DNA from: Blastocatellia bacterium
GTDB taxonomy: Bacteria > Acidobacteriota > Blastocatellia > Pyrinomonadales > Pyrinomonadaceae
Direction: 5' to 3'
Assembly (NCBI GenBank): GCA_003175865.1
Contig: PSRF01000410.1
Span: 1-7,196, forward strand
Length of the DNA: 7,196 bases
The notes under the pieces were generated by a model. The model had not been told where the DNA came from, did not search any database, and saw nothing but the letters and a program-made list of their open reading frames with translations. Position 1 is the first letter of the stretch. Each line of letters starts with the position of its first letter. The translations under genes were made by a program, and so were the position numbers. Of this stretch, positions 1-6,800 are shown one piece after another.

Positions 1-42
1 TTCCCCGGCTGGAGTGAAAGCTATAATCACAAAACACGTTTG

Positions 43-56
43 CAAACTTCAAACTT
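43..56. repeat. Tandem 7-bp repeat CAAACTT x2
   Basis: Two exact head-to-tail copies of CAAACTT occupy 43-49 and 50-56, and the second runs into the TTGACG word at 55-60. A direct repeat with seven-base spacing beside a possible -35 box could be a regulator site. It could equally be chance. Confidence 0.35.
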
Positions 57-84
57 GACGCGTTCCTCCTGTTTTGCGCATGAT
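55..84 (+). promoter_or_regulatory. Weak sigma70-like promoter candidate for mlaEFD
   Basis: TTGACG (55-60) matches five of six -35 consensus bases. An 18-base spacer leads to CATGAT (79-84), which matches four of six -10 bases. Transcription from here would leave a leader of about 140 bases before the permease start. The perfect TATAAT at 22-27 is a competing -10 box, with its -35 box outside or barely inside the window. Pattern matching is the only evidence, and promoter consensus in this lineage may differ. Confidence 0.25.
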
Positions 85-232
85 AGGCGCTCGTTCCTTT
101 GCTGATAATCACAGATCAGGGTCTTGAACCCGGCTCGAACCAGAGTCACAATTGGGTTTCCGCTTTACGCCACGGTCGACTTAATCAAAACGCTTTACCG
201 CATAAACTGAAGAACTTGCATATCGCTCTCCG

Positions 233-997
233 ATGAACTTCGCTACGCGCGTTCTGCTTGAATTGCAGGAGACGACGCTGCTAGCCGCGCGTGCAATCCG
301 CGGCGTCCTGAAGCGGCCCCGCTACATTTCCGAAACCATTGCACAAATGGATGCAATAGGTGTTGGCTCGTTGACAATCATTATCTTGACGGGATTTTTT
401 ACAGGCGGCGTCTTAACCGTACAAACGTTCCCAACTCTCAAGAGCTACGGTGCGCAATCGCAAACCGGATACCTGGTCGCCGTCTCCTTAGTGCGAGAGC
501 TCGGTCCTGTACTCTGCGCATTGATGGTGACTGGTCGAGTTGGTTCCGCCATCTCCGCAGAGTTAGGTTCGATGGTTGTTTCTCAACAGATCGACGCCAT
601 GCGGGCGCTTGGTACCGATCCCGTCAGGAAGCTTGTTGCACCGCGCCTGTTTGCGCTTCTTGTTAGTCTGCCGCTACTGACTGTACTCGCGGATGTGCTC
701 GGGATCTTTGGTGGCTGGGTTACTGCCGTAGCGCTTTATTCAGTTTCTTCGAGTGTCTTCATAAGCGCTGTCCGTGACGGCATCACAACAGACGATCTGA
801 TCGGAGGTGTAGTCAAACCAATCGTGTTTTCCCTGATTATTGGGACTATTGCCTGTCGTCAGGGTCTCAGCACCGAGGGAGGAACCGTGGGCGTCGGACG
901 GTCGACAACTCGGGCAGTAGTAAATGCTTCGATCATTGTGATTATTGCCGACTATTTTCTCGCGAAAGCGCTTCAGGTTATCCTAGGGACCCAATAA
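233..997 (+). CDS. mlaE: MlaE-family lipid ABC transporter permease
   Basis: This is the integral inner-membrane permease of an MCE-type ABC transporter. In the family it dimerises, sits under the MCE ring and passes phospholipid or related hydrophobic substrates. The 254-residue length is normal. An amphipathic N-terminal helix (about 1-28) is followed by hydrophobic segments near 42-62, 81-101, 137-167, 194-208 and 228-249. The family core RELGPVLCALMVTGRVGSA (88-106) and the following AELGSM are clear, as is the region ending in IDAMRALGTDPVRKLVAPR (120-138). That region normally reads EQIDAL, but here it is QQIDAM, so the usual Glu is Gln at 118. The ATG at 233 is the first start after an in-frame TAA at 203-205 and fits the family N-terminus, though no good Shine-Dalgarno precedes it. 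First gene of the operon; the ATPase starts 18 bases downstream. Confidence 0.93.
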   Translation: MNFATRVLLELQETTLLAARAIRGVLKRPRYISETIAQMDAIGVGSLTIIILTGFFTGGVLTVQTFPTLKSYGAQSQTGYLVAVSLVRELGPVLCALMVTGRVGSAISAELGSMVVSQQIDAMRALGTDPVRKLVAPRLFALLVSLPLLTVLADVLGIFGGWVTAVALYSVSSSVFISAVRDGITTDDLIGGVVKPIVFSLIIGTIACRQGLSTEGGTVGVGRSTTRAVVNASIIVIIADYFLAKALQVILGTQ

Positions 998-1015
998 GCT
1001 GCCTCCAAGTTACGA

Positions 1016-1918
1016 ATGTCTTCAATTATCAACACATCAGAAGCTAGTACAGAAGCTAGTATTAGCGAAAACGCTGCAGAATCTACTTTCCATGAAGTAG
1101 ATGACCGCGATCGCGCCATACCCTCCATCGAGTTCCGCGACGTTCTTTTGGCGTTCGACGATCGTGTGATTCTCAACAAACTCAGCTTCAAGGTGATGAA
1201 GGGTGAAACCAAAATCATTTTGGGCGGATCCGGTGGCGGCAAATCCACAATCATCAAGCTGGTATTAGGCCTGTTAAAGCCTGATAGCGGTCGAGTTTTG
1301 GTAAATGGCGAAGACATCACTGACTATTCCGAAGCTCAGATGATGCGTGTCAGGAAGAAGATCGGCATGGTGTTTCAGGAAGGAGCCCTGTTCGATTCAC
1401 TATCCGTCTACGAGAACGTTGCGTACAGACTTCACGAACAAGGAGTCCCGGAAGAGGAAGTCGAACCGGAAGTTCGCAGAATGCTGCGCTTCGTAAACCT
1501 CGAAGATGCCATCGACAAGATGCCCATTGAATTGTCTGGCGGTATGCGTCGTAGGGTCGGTATTGCTCGCGCGCTGATCGGTGACCCGAAGATCGTCTTA
1601 TTCGATGAACCAACTGCTGGGTTAGATCCGCCAACAGCTCGGACGATTTGTGAACTCGCAATGAAACTGCGCGATCTCGAGGACGTGTCGTCCATATTCG
1701 TCACACATGAGATGAACAACCTCGACTATCTCTGCTCTGAATATGCGGTGGTAGATGATGAAGGACGAGTAATTTTCGAGCGCGAGGGTGAGCGTCTATG
1801 CCTTATCAATAGCAAAGTTATGATGATGCGCCAGGGCGAAATTATCTTCAGCGGCACAGACGAAAGTTTGCGCAGGGCAGAAGATCCATACATCCAGAAG
1901 TTTCTGAGAGGACACTGA
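1016..1918 (+). CDS. mlaF: MlaF-family ABC transporter ATP-binding protein
   Basis: This is the cytoplasmic ATPase that powers the MlaE permease; the family works as a dimer. All nucleotide-binding motifs are intact: Walker [10 protein letters not shown] (70-78), Q-loop Gln121, signature LSGGM (173-177), Walker [14 protein letters not shown] (193-205) with Asp197 and Glu198, and switch His231. At 300 residues it is longer than E. coli MlaF (269). A Ser/Glu/Ala-rich leader of about 36 residues precedes the ABC fold, which starts near SIEF (37-40). There is also extra sequence after the H-loop (about 245-272, including [14 protein letters not shown]). The chain ends at FLRGH, without the C-terminal tail of E. 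coli MlaF. ATG 1016 is the only usable start before the ABC domain. The upstream permease TAA is in the same frame, six codons before it. No clear Shine-Dalgarno is seen, which suggests translational coupling. Confidence 0.93.
   Translation: MSSIINTSEASTEASISENAAESTFHEVDDRDRAIPSIEFRDVLLAFDDRVILNKLSFKVMKGETKIILGGSGGGKSTIIKLVLGLLKPDSGRVLVNGEDITDYSEAQMMRVRKKIGMVFQEGALFDSLSVYENVAYRLHEQGVPEEEVEPEVRRMLRFVNLEDAIDKMPIELSGGMRRRVGIARALIGDPKIVLFDEPTAGLDPPTARTICELAMKLRDLEDVSSIFVTHEMNNLDYLCSEYAVVDDEGRVIFEREGERLCLINSKVMMMRQGEIIFSGTDESLRRAEDPYIQKFLRGH
1039..1062 (+). repeat. In-frame 12-bp tandem repeat in the mlaF 5' end
   Basis: AGAAGCTAGTAC (1039-1050) is followed at once by AGAAGCTAGTAT (1051-1062), 11 of 12 bases identical. 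In frame it encodes Glu-Ala-Ser-Thr and Glu-Ala-Ser-Ile (residues 9-16) in the low-complexity leader of the ATPase. It looks like a recent slippage duplication, and its copy number could vary between strains without breaking the frame. Confidence 0.75.
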
Positions 1919-1925
1919 GAAAGGA
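1919..1925 (+). promoter_or_regulatory. Ribosome binding site of mlaD
   Basis: GAAAGGA lies between the mlaF stop (TGA 1916-1918) and ATG 1930, with AGGA four bases from the start. It fixes the mlaD start and is the only recognisable Shine-Dalgarno in this operon. The MCE subunit may therefore be initiated independently, while the two upstream genes depend on coupling or other signals. Confidence 0.7.
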
Positions 1926-1929
1926 CGTT

Positions 1930-3075
1930 ATGCCTCGATCAAACAAGAGCGTATCTCTGAGCCAGGTGCGTGTCGGAATCTTTGTGCTCGTGGCCATCGC
2001 CATCCTGATCTTTCTCGTTCTGAATGCATCGGGCGACATCAATCCTTTTAGTAAGAAACTACACCTGCGCGCCCGGTTCAGCGATGCACAAGGGTTACGT
2101 GAAGGATCGGAAGTACGGCTTGCCGGTGTTCGTGTTGGTAAGGTTGAGAAAATCGCACTGCTTCCTCCTTCGGATTCACCGAATGCCCCTCGTGTTGAAG
2201 TGCTCATGACAATTGATTCAAAAATCGATGGTCAACCGGCGAACCAAAGAATTCGTTCCGATTCCACGGCGCAACAAGGTTCTCCCAGTCTGCTGGGCAA
2301 TGAGATGTTAATCAACATCACGCCAGGTACGTCAGTTGGTCAGCCCGTAAGCGACAATGCGATCCTGCCGTCCTCGTCTTCAAATACTGTTAACGACTTT
2401 GCGACGTCAGGTACCGAACTCGCACAACGTTTGAGCAAGTTGTCTGATGAAATCAGCGGGATTGTTCGTGACGTTAAAGACGGCAAGGGTACAGTCGGTC
2501 GTCTCTTCAATGATGAGTCGCTCTACAACAATTTGAACGCAACCATTCGTGAAACTGAAGACGTAATGCGCCAGGTGAGATCTGGAAATGGATCCGCTGG
2601 AAAATTTCTGAATGATCCCGCCCTTTACAACAATGCGAATGACATCGCAGTCCAGCTTCGTGCCATTGCAGCCGATCTTCGCGCGGGTCGAGGTACTGCA
2701 GGCAAGCTTCTCACCGATGATGAATTCTACAATCGGCTTAACCGGACAGCAGATAAACTGGACCGCTCGGTCGATCAAATCAATGCGATGGTCACTGAAA
2801 TCAACACCGGACACGGAACACTCGGTCGCTTGATCAAAGACGAGCAGATCTACAACGACGCTCGCGCGGCAATCGCTCGCTTCAACACGACGGCGGAGCG
2901 CATCGACAACATGGTCGCTGCGGCACAGCGCGGCGAAGGTACAATCGGGAAGCTGATGACTGACGACACTCTCTACTCAAACGTCAATCAACTCTCGTCC
3001 GAAGGTGTCAAGATGATTTACGACTTCCGCCAGAATCCAAAGAAATATCTGACGATCAAGTTCGAACTCTTTTAA
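1930..3075 (+). CDS. mlaD: MlaD/MCE-domain lipid transport protein with repeat arm
   Basis: This is the substrate-binding MCE subunit, anchored in the inner membrane and projecting into the periplasm. MCE domains form hexameric rings with a hydrophobic pore for lipid. A short basic N-terminus is followed by one membrane anchor (about 14-32, VRVGIFVLVAIAILIFLVL). The MCE domain spans about 43-133 (DAQGLREGSEVRLAGVRVG at 52-70; GSPSLLGNEMLINI at 117-130). After a Ser-rich turn (148-151) comes a helical arm with five GxGTxGxL-type repeats starting at Gly185, 219, 253, 294 and 335. The chain ends in NPKKYLTIKFELF, an amphipathic strand with a terminal Phe. At 381 residues it is about twice the length of E. 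coli MlaD (about 183), so the arm may bridge towards the outer membrane (inference). Last gene of the operon, 11 bases after mlaF, with a clear Shine-Dalgarno. Confidence 0.93.
   Translation: MPRSNKSVSLSQVRVGIFVLVAIAILIFLVLNASGDINPFSKKLHLRARFSDAQGLREGSEVRLAGVRVGKVEKIALLPPSDSPNAPRVEVLMTIDSKIDGQPANQRIRSDSTAQQGSPSLLGNEMLINITPGTSVGQPVSDNAILPSSSSNTVNDFATSGTELAQRLSKLSDEISGIVRDVKDGKGTVGRLFNDESLYNNLNATIRETEDVMRQVRSGNGSAGKFLNDPALYNNANDIAVQLRAIAADLRAGRGTAGKLLTDDEFYNRLNRTADKLDRSVDQINAMVTEINTGHGTLGRLIKDEQIYNDARAAIARFNTTAERIDNMVAAAQRGEGTIGKLMTDDTLYSNVNQLSSEGVKMIYDFRQNPKKYLTIKFELF
2482..2988 (+). repeat. Five GxGTxGxL(x)nD..LY repeats in MlaD
   Basis: The units begin at residues 185 (GKGTVGRL), 219 (GNGSAGKF), 253 (GRGTAGKL), 294 (GHGTLGRL) and 335 (GEGTIGKL). 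Each is followed by an Asp/Glu-rich turn and a Leu/Ile/Phe-Tyr pair, then a helical stretch. Spacings are 34, 34, 41 and 41 residues, so the later helices are longer by seven residues, one heptad. The DNA copies have diverged strongly, so this is an old duplication under protein-level selection rather than a recombining DNA repeat. Similar GTLGKL-type repeats are known to me from MlaD-like proteins of other phyla. Confidence 0.85.
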
Positions 3076-3079
3076 TGTC

Positions 3080-3099
3080 CGATAAGCTTTAGCTTGTCG
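3080..3099 (+). other. Palindrome after mlaD (stem-loop candidate)
   Basis: CGATAAGC and GCTTGTCG pair over eight positions (one G-U) around a TTTA loop, starting four bases after the mlaD stop. No T-run follows, so it is not a stand-alone terminator. A 3' end processing or stabilising hairpin, or a protein site, is possible. Confidence 0.5.
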
Positions 3100-3120
3100 T
3101 AACAGTTGATTTCACAATAC

Positions 3121-3149
3121 GGGGCGGCACATCGTGACCGCCCCTTTTT
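3121..3149 (+). terminator. Rho-independent terminator of mlaEFD
   Basis: GGGGCGG (3121-3127) and CCGCCCC (3138-3144) form a perfect seven-pair GC stem around a ten-base loop, followed directly by TTTTT (3145-3149). It lies 45 bases past the mlaD stop and ends the + strand operon. Read on the - strand the stem is followed by GTATTG, so it should not act as an intrinsic terminator for the converging dinB-like gene. Confidence 0.88.
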
Positions 3150-3178
3150 CTGTTCTATCCCTCAAACCTTCACGCGGT

Positions 3179-3682
3179 TTACATATTCTCATCAGCGGAT
3201 GGACCGTAGATAGACGGCACCGGAACATCATTCAATCGTAAATAGACACCTAGCTGCGCTCGATGGTGAATGATGTGATTCATAACAAAGCTGCGAAGCA
3301 CTGCGACTCTCGGTAATGACAGTATCTTGTTGCCATTTGAAAGCAGAGACCACGGCGCGAACAATGTGTCGTCGCTAACGGCAGCGATCGCAGCTCGTGC
3401 CGCGGTAACGTTTTTATCGAAGGTTTCAAGAACCTCGCTTGTGCTGCGACACTCAGGAGTCTTCACAGGCTGGCCGTCAGGCGCCATATCGAATTCATCC
3501 ATCCCGATTGTCACATTGGCCCAGTTTGGCAAATTCGCCAGGTGAGACGCGAGTTTTCCCATTGGAAACGATTTATCGTGCGGTTTCCAATCAAACTTCT
3601 CGTCAGGTACTCGTTCAAGCGTCTTTCGAGTATTCGCCATCTCGTGATCAAATTCCGGCAGCATTGATTGACTCAACCCCAT
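3179..3682 (-). CDS. DinB-family (YfiT-like) putative metal-binding protein
   Basis: A 167-residue, probably cytoplasmic protein of the DinB/YfiT superfamily: four-helix bundles that usually bind a divalent metal through three histidines. Some relatives are thiol transferases or DNA-damage-inducible proteins of unclear role. The three expected ligands appear to be His47 (LASHLANLPNW, end of helix 2) and His136 plus His140 in NHIIHHRAQLGVYLRLNDVPVP (135-156). Other hallmarks are the opening MLPEFDHEMANTRKTLERVPDEKFDWKPH and the end VPSIYGPSADE. Length is normal and the frame intact. The start is secured by AGGAGG seven bases upstream. The gene lies 155 bases downstream of the tricorn-like gene on the same strand. 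The physiological substrate cannot be told from sequence, and despite the name this is unrelated to DNA polymerase IV (also called DinB). Confidence 0.9.
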   Translation of the reverse strand: MGLSQSMLPEFDHEMANTRKTLERVPDEKFDWKPHDKSFPMGKLASHLANLPNWANVTIGMDEFDMAPDGQPVKTPECRSTSEVLETFDKNVTAARAAIAAVSDDTLFAPWSLLSNGNKILSLPRVAVLRSFVMNHIIHHRAQLGVYLRLNDVPVPSIYGPSADENM

Positions 3683-3689
3683 GACATTT

Positions 3690-3695
3690 CCTCCT
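3690..3695 (-). promoter_or_regulatory. Strong Shine-Dalgarno of the DinB-family gene
   Basis: CCTCCT on the + strand reads AGGAGG on the - strand, seven bases before ATG 3682-3680. It is a full-consensus site at near-ideal spacing and decides the start. Confidence 0.85.
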
Positions 3696-3713
3696 GTGAT
3701 CTGAATTGGCCTG

Positions 3714-3742
3714 AGACTAGTGGAAAGATTTTCGCTTGTCTA
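3714..3742 (-). promoter_or_regulatory. Candidate promoter of the DinB-family gene
   Basis: On the - strand TAGACA (3742-3737, five of six to the -35 consensus) is followed after 17 bases by TAGTCT (3719-3714, three of six to the -10 consensus). It would give a leader of about 25-30 bases carrying the AGGAGG site. The spacing is ideal but the -10 box is poor. If real, the gene need not rely on read-through from the tricorn-like gene. Confidence 0.3.
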
Positions 3743-3772
3743 TGGAATAGAAGCGATGAGTACTTTTCTAGT

Positions 3773-3837
3773 TCCTCTGCGCCCTCTGTTTCCTTGCGAT
3801 TTGGTCGGGAATAACAACCGCAGATTTAGACGACTGA
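3773..3837. repeat. Possible degenerate dispersed intergenic repeat
   Basis: The stretch has the flavour of CTCTGCGCCCTCTG...TTCCTTGCGA followed by AACCGCAGATTTAGACGACTG. I associate such CTCTGCG/CCGCAGATTTA wording with repeats found many times between genes in Acidobacteriota and other environmental genomes. Only one copy is in the window, so repetition cannot be shown here. No ORF or hairpin terminator is evident. Confidence 0.3.
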
Positions 3838-6800
3838 TTAATTCCCTGTAGTCTGTGGCGAACCCAGTTGTTTTAGTAACACCCGTACCGCCGTATCGAG
3901 CTGCGAATCACGATCAGTTAAGGTTTCACCAATTGGCCGTGTCACCTCAACATCGACTGGCCGAGGATGCAACTCCATGTCAGTGCCGTCGTTGGCAGTG
4001 ATCCTCATGCGGGGCAAACGCAGGATCGTTCCATCAATCAACGACTGATTCCATGTGTAGATGATCCAACCGGCAGTTGGCTCACCAACAACTTGTCCCA
4101 GCCTCAACGTCCGATAGCCTTCTGTAAAATCCTCCGCGTCAGAAAGGGAGTGCTGATTGGTTACGAGAATTGTCGGGCGGTCGAGTGATCTTTGACCAAG
4201 AACAGTTCGAGCTGGCGCTCCTCTTAGACCCCGAAGCGTCATAGTCAAATAGCCACGGCGTGCCAACACATCGATGGCGTATACGTTAACGAAACCGCCA
4301 CTGTTGTTTCGGATATCGACTACAACACCGTCGCGAGCCTGGTTCTCTGCGTCTAGATCAATGTAAAGTTGGTTGAGCGACCCCGATCCCATATCGAACA
4401 TATGAACGTAACCGAGACGGCCATTGCTAATCCGCGCTACATACTCGCGATTGCGTTCAACCCATTGTCGATAAAGTAGCGCGCGCTCCGTTGGGCCGTT
4501 GACTGGCCTGACTACTACTTCGCGCTTTCCTGCTCCATCTGCATTGGATGCTACTGTCAACGTTACCCTTCTTCCGATCTTGTAATTGAGTTGATCGTCA
4601 AGATTTGTGTGTTGGTCGATCGCGCGACCGTCCACGGCGACGATGTAATCTCCAGTCTTCACTGTGCCGGCCAATGAGGCGGGACTGAGTGCAATTACTT
4701 CAGTGACACGCAAACGCCCGTTGTTTTCATACTCACGGCGATCGAAGCGCAAACCTAATCGCCCAGTTGTAGCCTGAGTAACGGAAGCGGGCGCGCTGGC
4801 TCCAAGATGCGAGGCGTTTAATTCGCCCACCATTAACTGCAGCAGACGTCGTAATTCGTCGGAAGTTCGCGCGCCCGCGACGAGCGGCTCATAAGTTGTC
4901 TTGACCTCTTGCCAGTTTGCGCTGTGGTAGTTTGAGTCGTAGAAGAAGTCACGCAAGTATGACCACGCCTGATGAAACACCTCCATCTTCTCGCGCGAAA
5001 AATCCACATCCATTTCCGCCGTAACGCTCAACGATCGCGTTCGACCATCTAAACTCACGACTCCAATACGACCATTTTCAAGGTAGAAGATCTCTTTGTT
5101 ATCGGGGGAAAACTGTGCGGATGACTTAAATCCAGCAGTTGCCGTTAACTGCTTCGCGACGGCGGGCTCACGCGCAAGTTCGTCCAGTGGGTACAGATAA
5201 AGGTTCGATTGGTTCGCAACATTAGCAATCATCACCAACGATTTGCCATCAGGACTTATGGCCTGATAGTTAACATCCACCCCTACGGGCAGAAGACTCA
5301 AGCGCTTGCGAATATCATCAAAGACAACTTGTACTGGCTTCGTAGTCGGCTTTTTATCTTCCGGGCTGGTACTCGGTGATGCACTTGGTGTCGCAGAAGG
5401 CGCGACCGACTCTCTCGGTGCTTCGGTCGATCGCGTCACCGATGTCAAACTACGTGGTGTCTCTTCTTTGAATAGATCGCGAAACTGGTCCTCGCGATAA
5501 CGCGGCGTCCGCGGGATCAAGTCAACTCGCGCAAGCTGAAAAGTCTCGGTCCGCTGACCAGTGTCAAACAAAAGAAACGTGCCGTCCGGACTCCATGACA
5601 GCGAATTACTAAAGACGTTGGCGAGAAAAGTCGCCGGTTTTGATGAACCATTATCGACGGAAGTGATGTAAACGTTCTTGAATTGTCTTTCGCCGAGAGG
5701 GACATATGCAATCCACTTGCTATCAGGAGACCAAACAAATGGCCTATCAGAAATGAGTGGCGCGCGTTCAAACGTCCCAGACGCAACCACCCGCTCTTTC
5801 TTCGCTTTCAAATCCAAGACTCGCAGCTCTCTCGTGCCGCGCAGGAAAGCCAGCGATTTTCCGTCTGGCGAGAATATTGGGGTTGAATCGTCAGCTGCGT
5901 CTGACGTCAACTGAGTTTCGCTGCTGTTGCTGAAGTCGTAGTAGAAAATGTGTGGTGTGCCATCCCGATCAGACACATACGCCAAATGCCTGCTGTCCGG
6001 TGACCATGTAACCTGCGACTCTTCGGCCGGTGTTGAGGAGACTCGAGCCGCATCGCCACCCTCACTCGCGGAGGCCGCGAAGACCTCACCTCGAATCACA
6101 AACGCGATCTTCTTTCCATCAGGTGACAACTGCAACTCGCTGATCTGATCAGTCAATCGCAGGTGTTCGACAGCTGGACCGGCTGCAGCGCCTCGACGGG
6201 TGAGCTGAACTTCCGCAGCTTTTCCACTTTCCGTGTCGAGTTTCCAAATGTGAAAGTCATGTTCGAAAACTATTTCTCGACCATCGTAGGAAATACTCGG
6301 CCACAGAACTCGTCCCTCAGTAAAGTTTGATAGGCGTCGATAGGTTGCTTTGCCAGGGTTCGTGGTCCAAATGTTTTGTGTTCCTACTCTGTTTCCATCC
6401 GCGCGATCTGAAACATAAAACAGACTCCTACCGTCCAAACTCCACATGGGCCACATTTCCTTTGCGCCACCAGGTTGAGTGATCCGTTCGTACGTAGCAT
6501 TACCACTCTCAAGATTGCGCAACAGCCATATTTCAGATTCGTCGATGTGGCTATGTCCCTTGCGCCACCATTGGCCTGATGCGATACCACGTGCAGTGAA
6601 TGCAACGGAACTACCATCAGGCGCTGGTGCACCAAAATATTCATTAGTGTACCGATCAGCACTAACTTGCATCGGTGTACCACCGGCGAGGTTGACACGA
6701 TACAAATCATTCAGTCCGCCAATGTCCCGGCTCGTTGACGAGAAATAGATCCACTGACCATCCCGTGACCAGCCATCCAGCTGATCCAATGCATCGTCAA

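Larger units (their letters stand above)
1..232. other. Non-coding leader upstream of the mlaEFD operon
   Basis: No convincing gene is seen here. A frame open from base 1 runs about 34 codons to a TGA near 103 and resembles nothing I know, so the tail of an upstream gene cannot be fully excluded. The region holds a perfect TATAAT at 22-27, whose -35 box would lie at or beyond the window edge. It also holds a TTGACG word at 55-60, a tandem CAAACTT at 43-56, and a nine-base word ATAATCACA present twice (23-31 and 105-113). GGGT/ACCC arms around a five-base loop (119-131) could form a weak hairpin. The operon promoter is probably in this stretch, but none of the words settles where. Confidence 0.6.

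Noticed and set aside
37..70. AGGAGG on the - strand at 70-65 as the ribosome site of a divergent gene
   Set aside because: No ATG or GTG lies at suitable spacing; only a TTG twelve bases on, with a frame that runs out of the window and shows no recognisable protein.
120..160. tRNA-like T-arm wording (GGTTCGAGCC on the - strand)
   Set aside because: The T-stem does not pair well, and no acceptor stem, anticodon arm or matching D-arm is found around it.
1350..1719. Two - strand open frames (95 and 103 codons) inside mlaF
   Set aside because: They lie opposite the Walker B and signature region; their composition looks like a frame shadow and neither has a supported start.
2407..2814. 135-codon open frame on the - strand across the mlaD repeat arm
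   Set aside because: It is fully antisense to a strongly supported gene, has no recognisable domain or good ribosome site, and its opposite frame shows clear protein-level repeats.
3179..3682. Reading the DinB-family gene as DNA polymerase IV or part of an SOS system
   Set aside because: DinB here means the four-helix YfiT-like fold; no polymerase motifs are present, and I did not recognise an SOS operator upstream.
5306..6748. Several + strand and - strand open frames of 60-108 codons within the tricorn-like gene
   Set aside because: All are shadows of one intact 1108-codon gene with ordered domains and catalytic residues.
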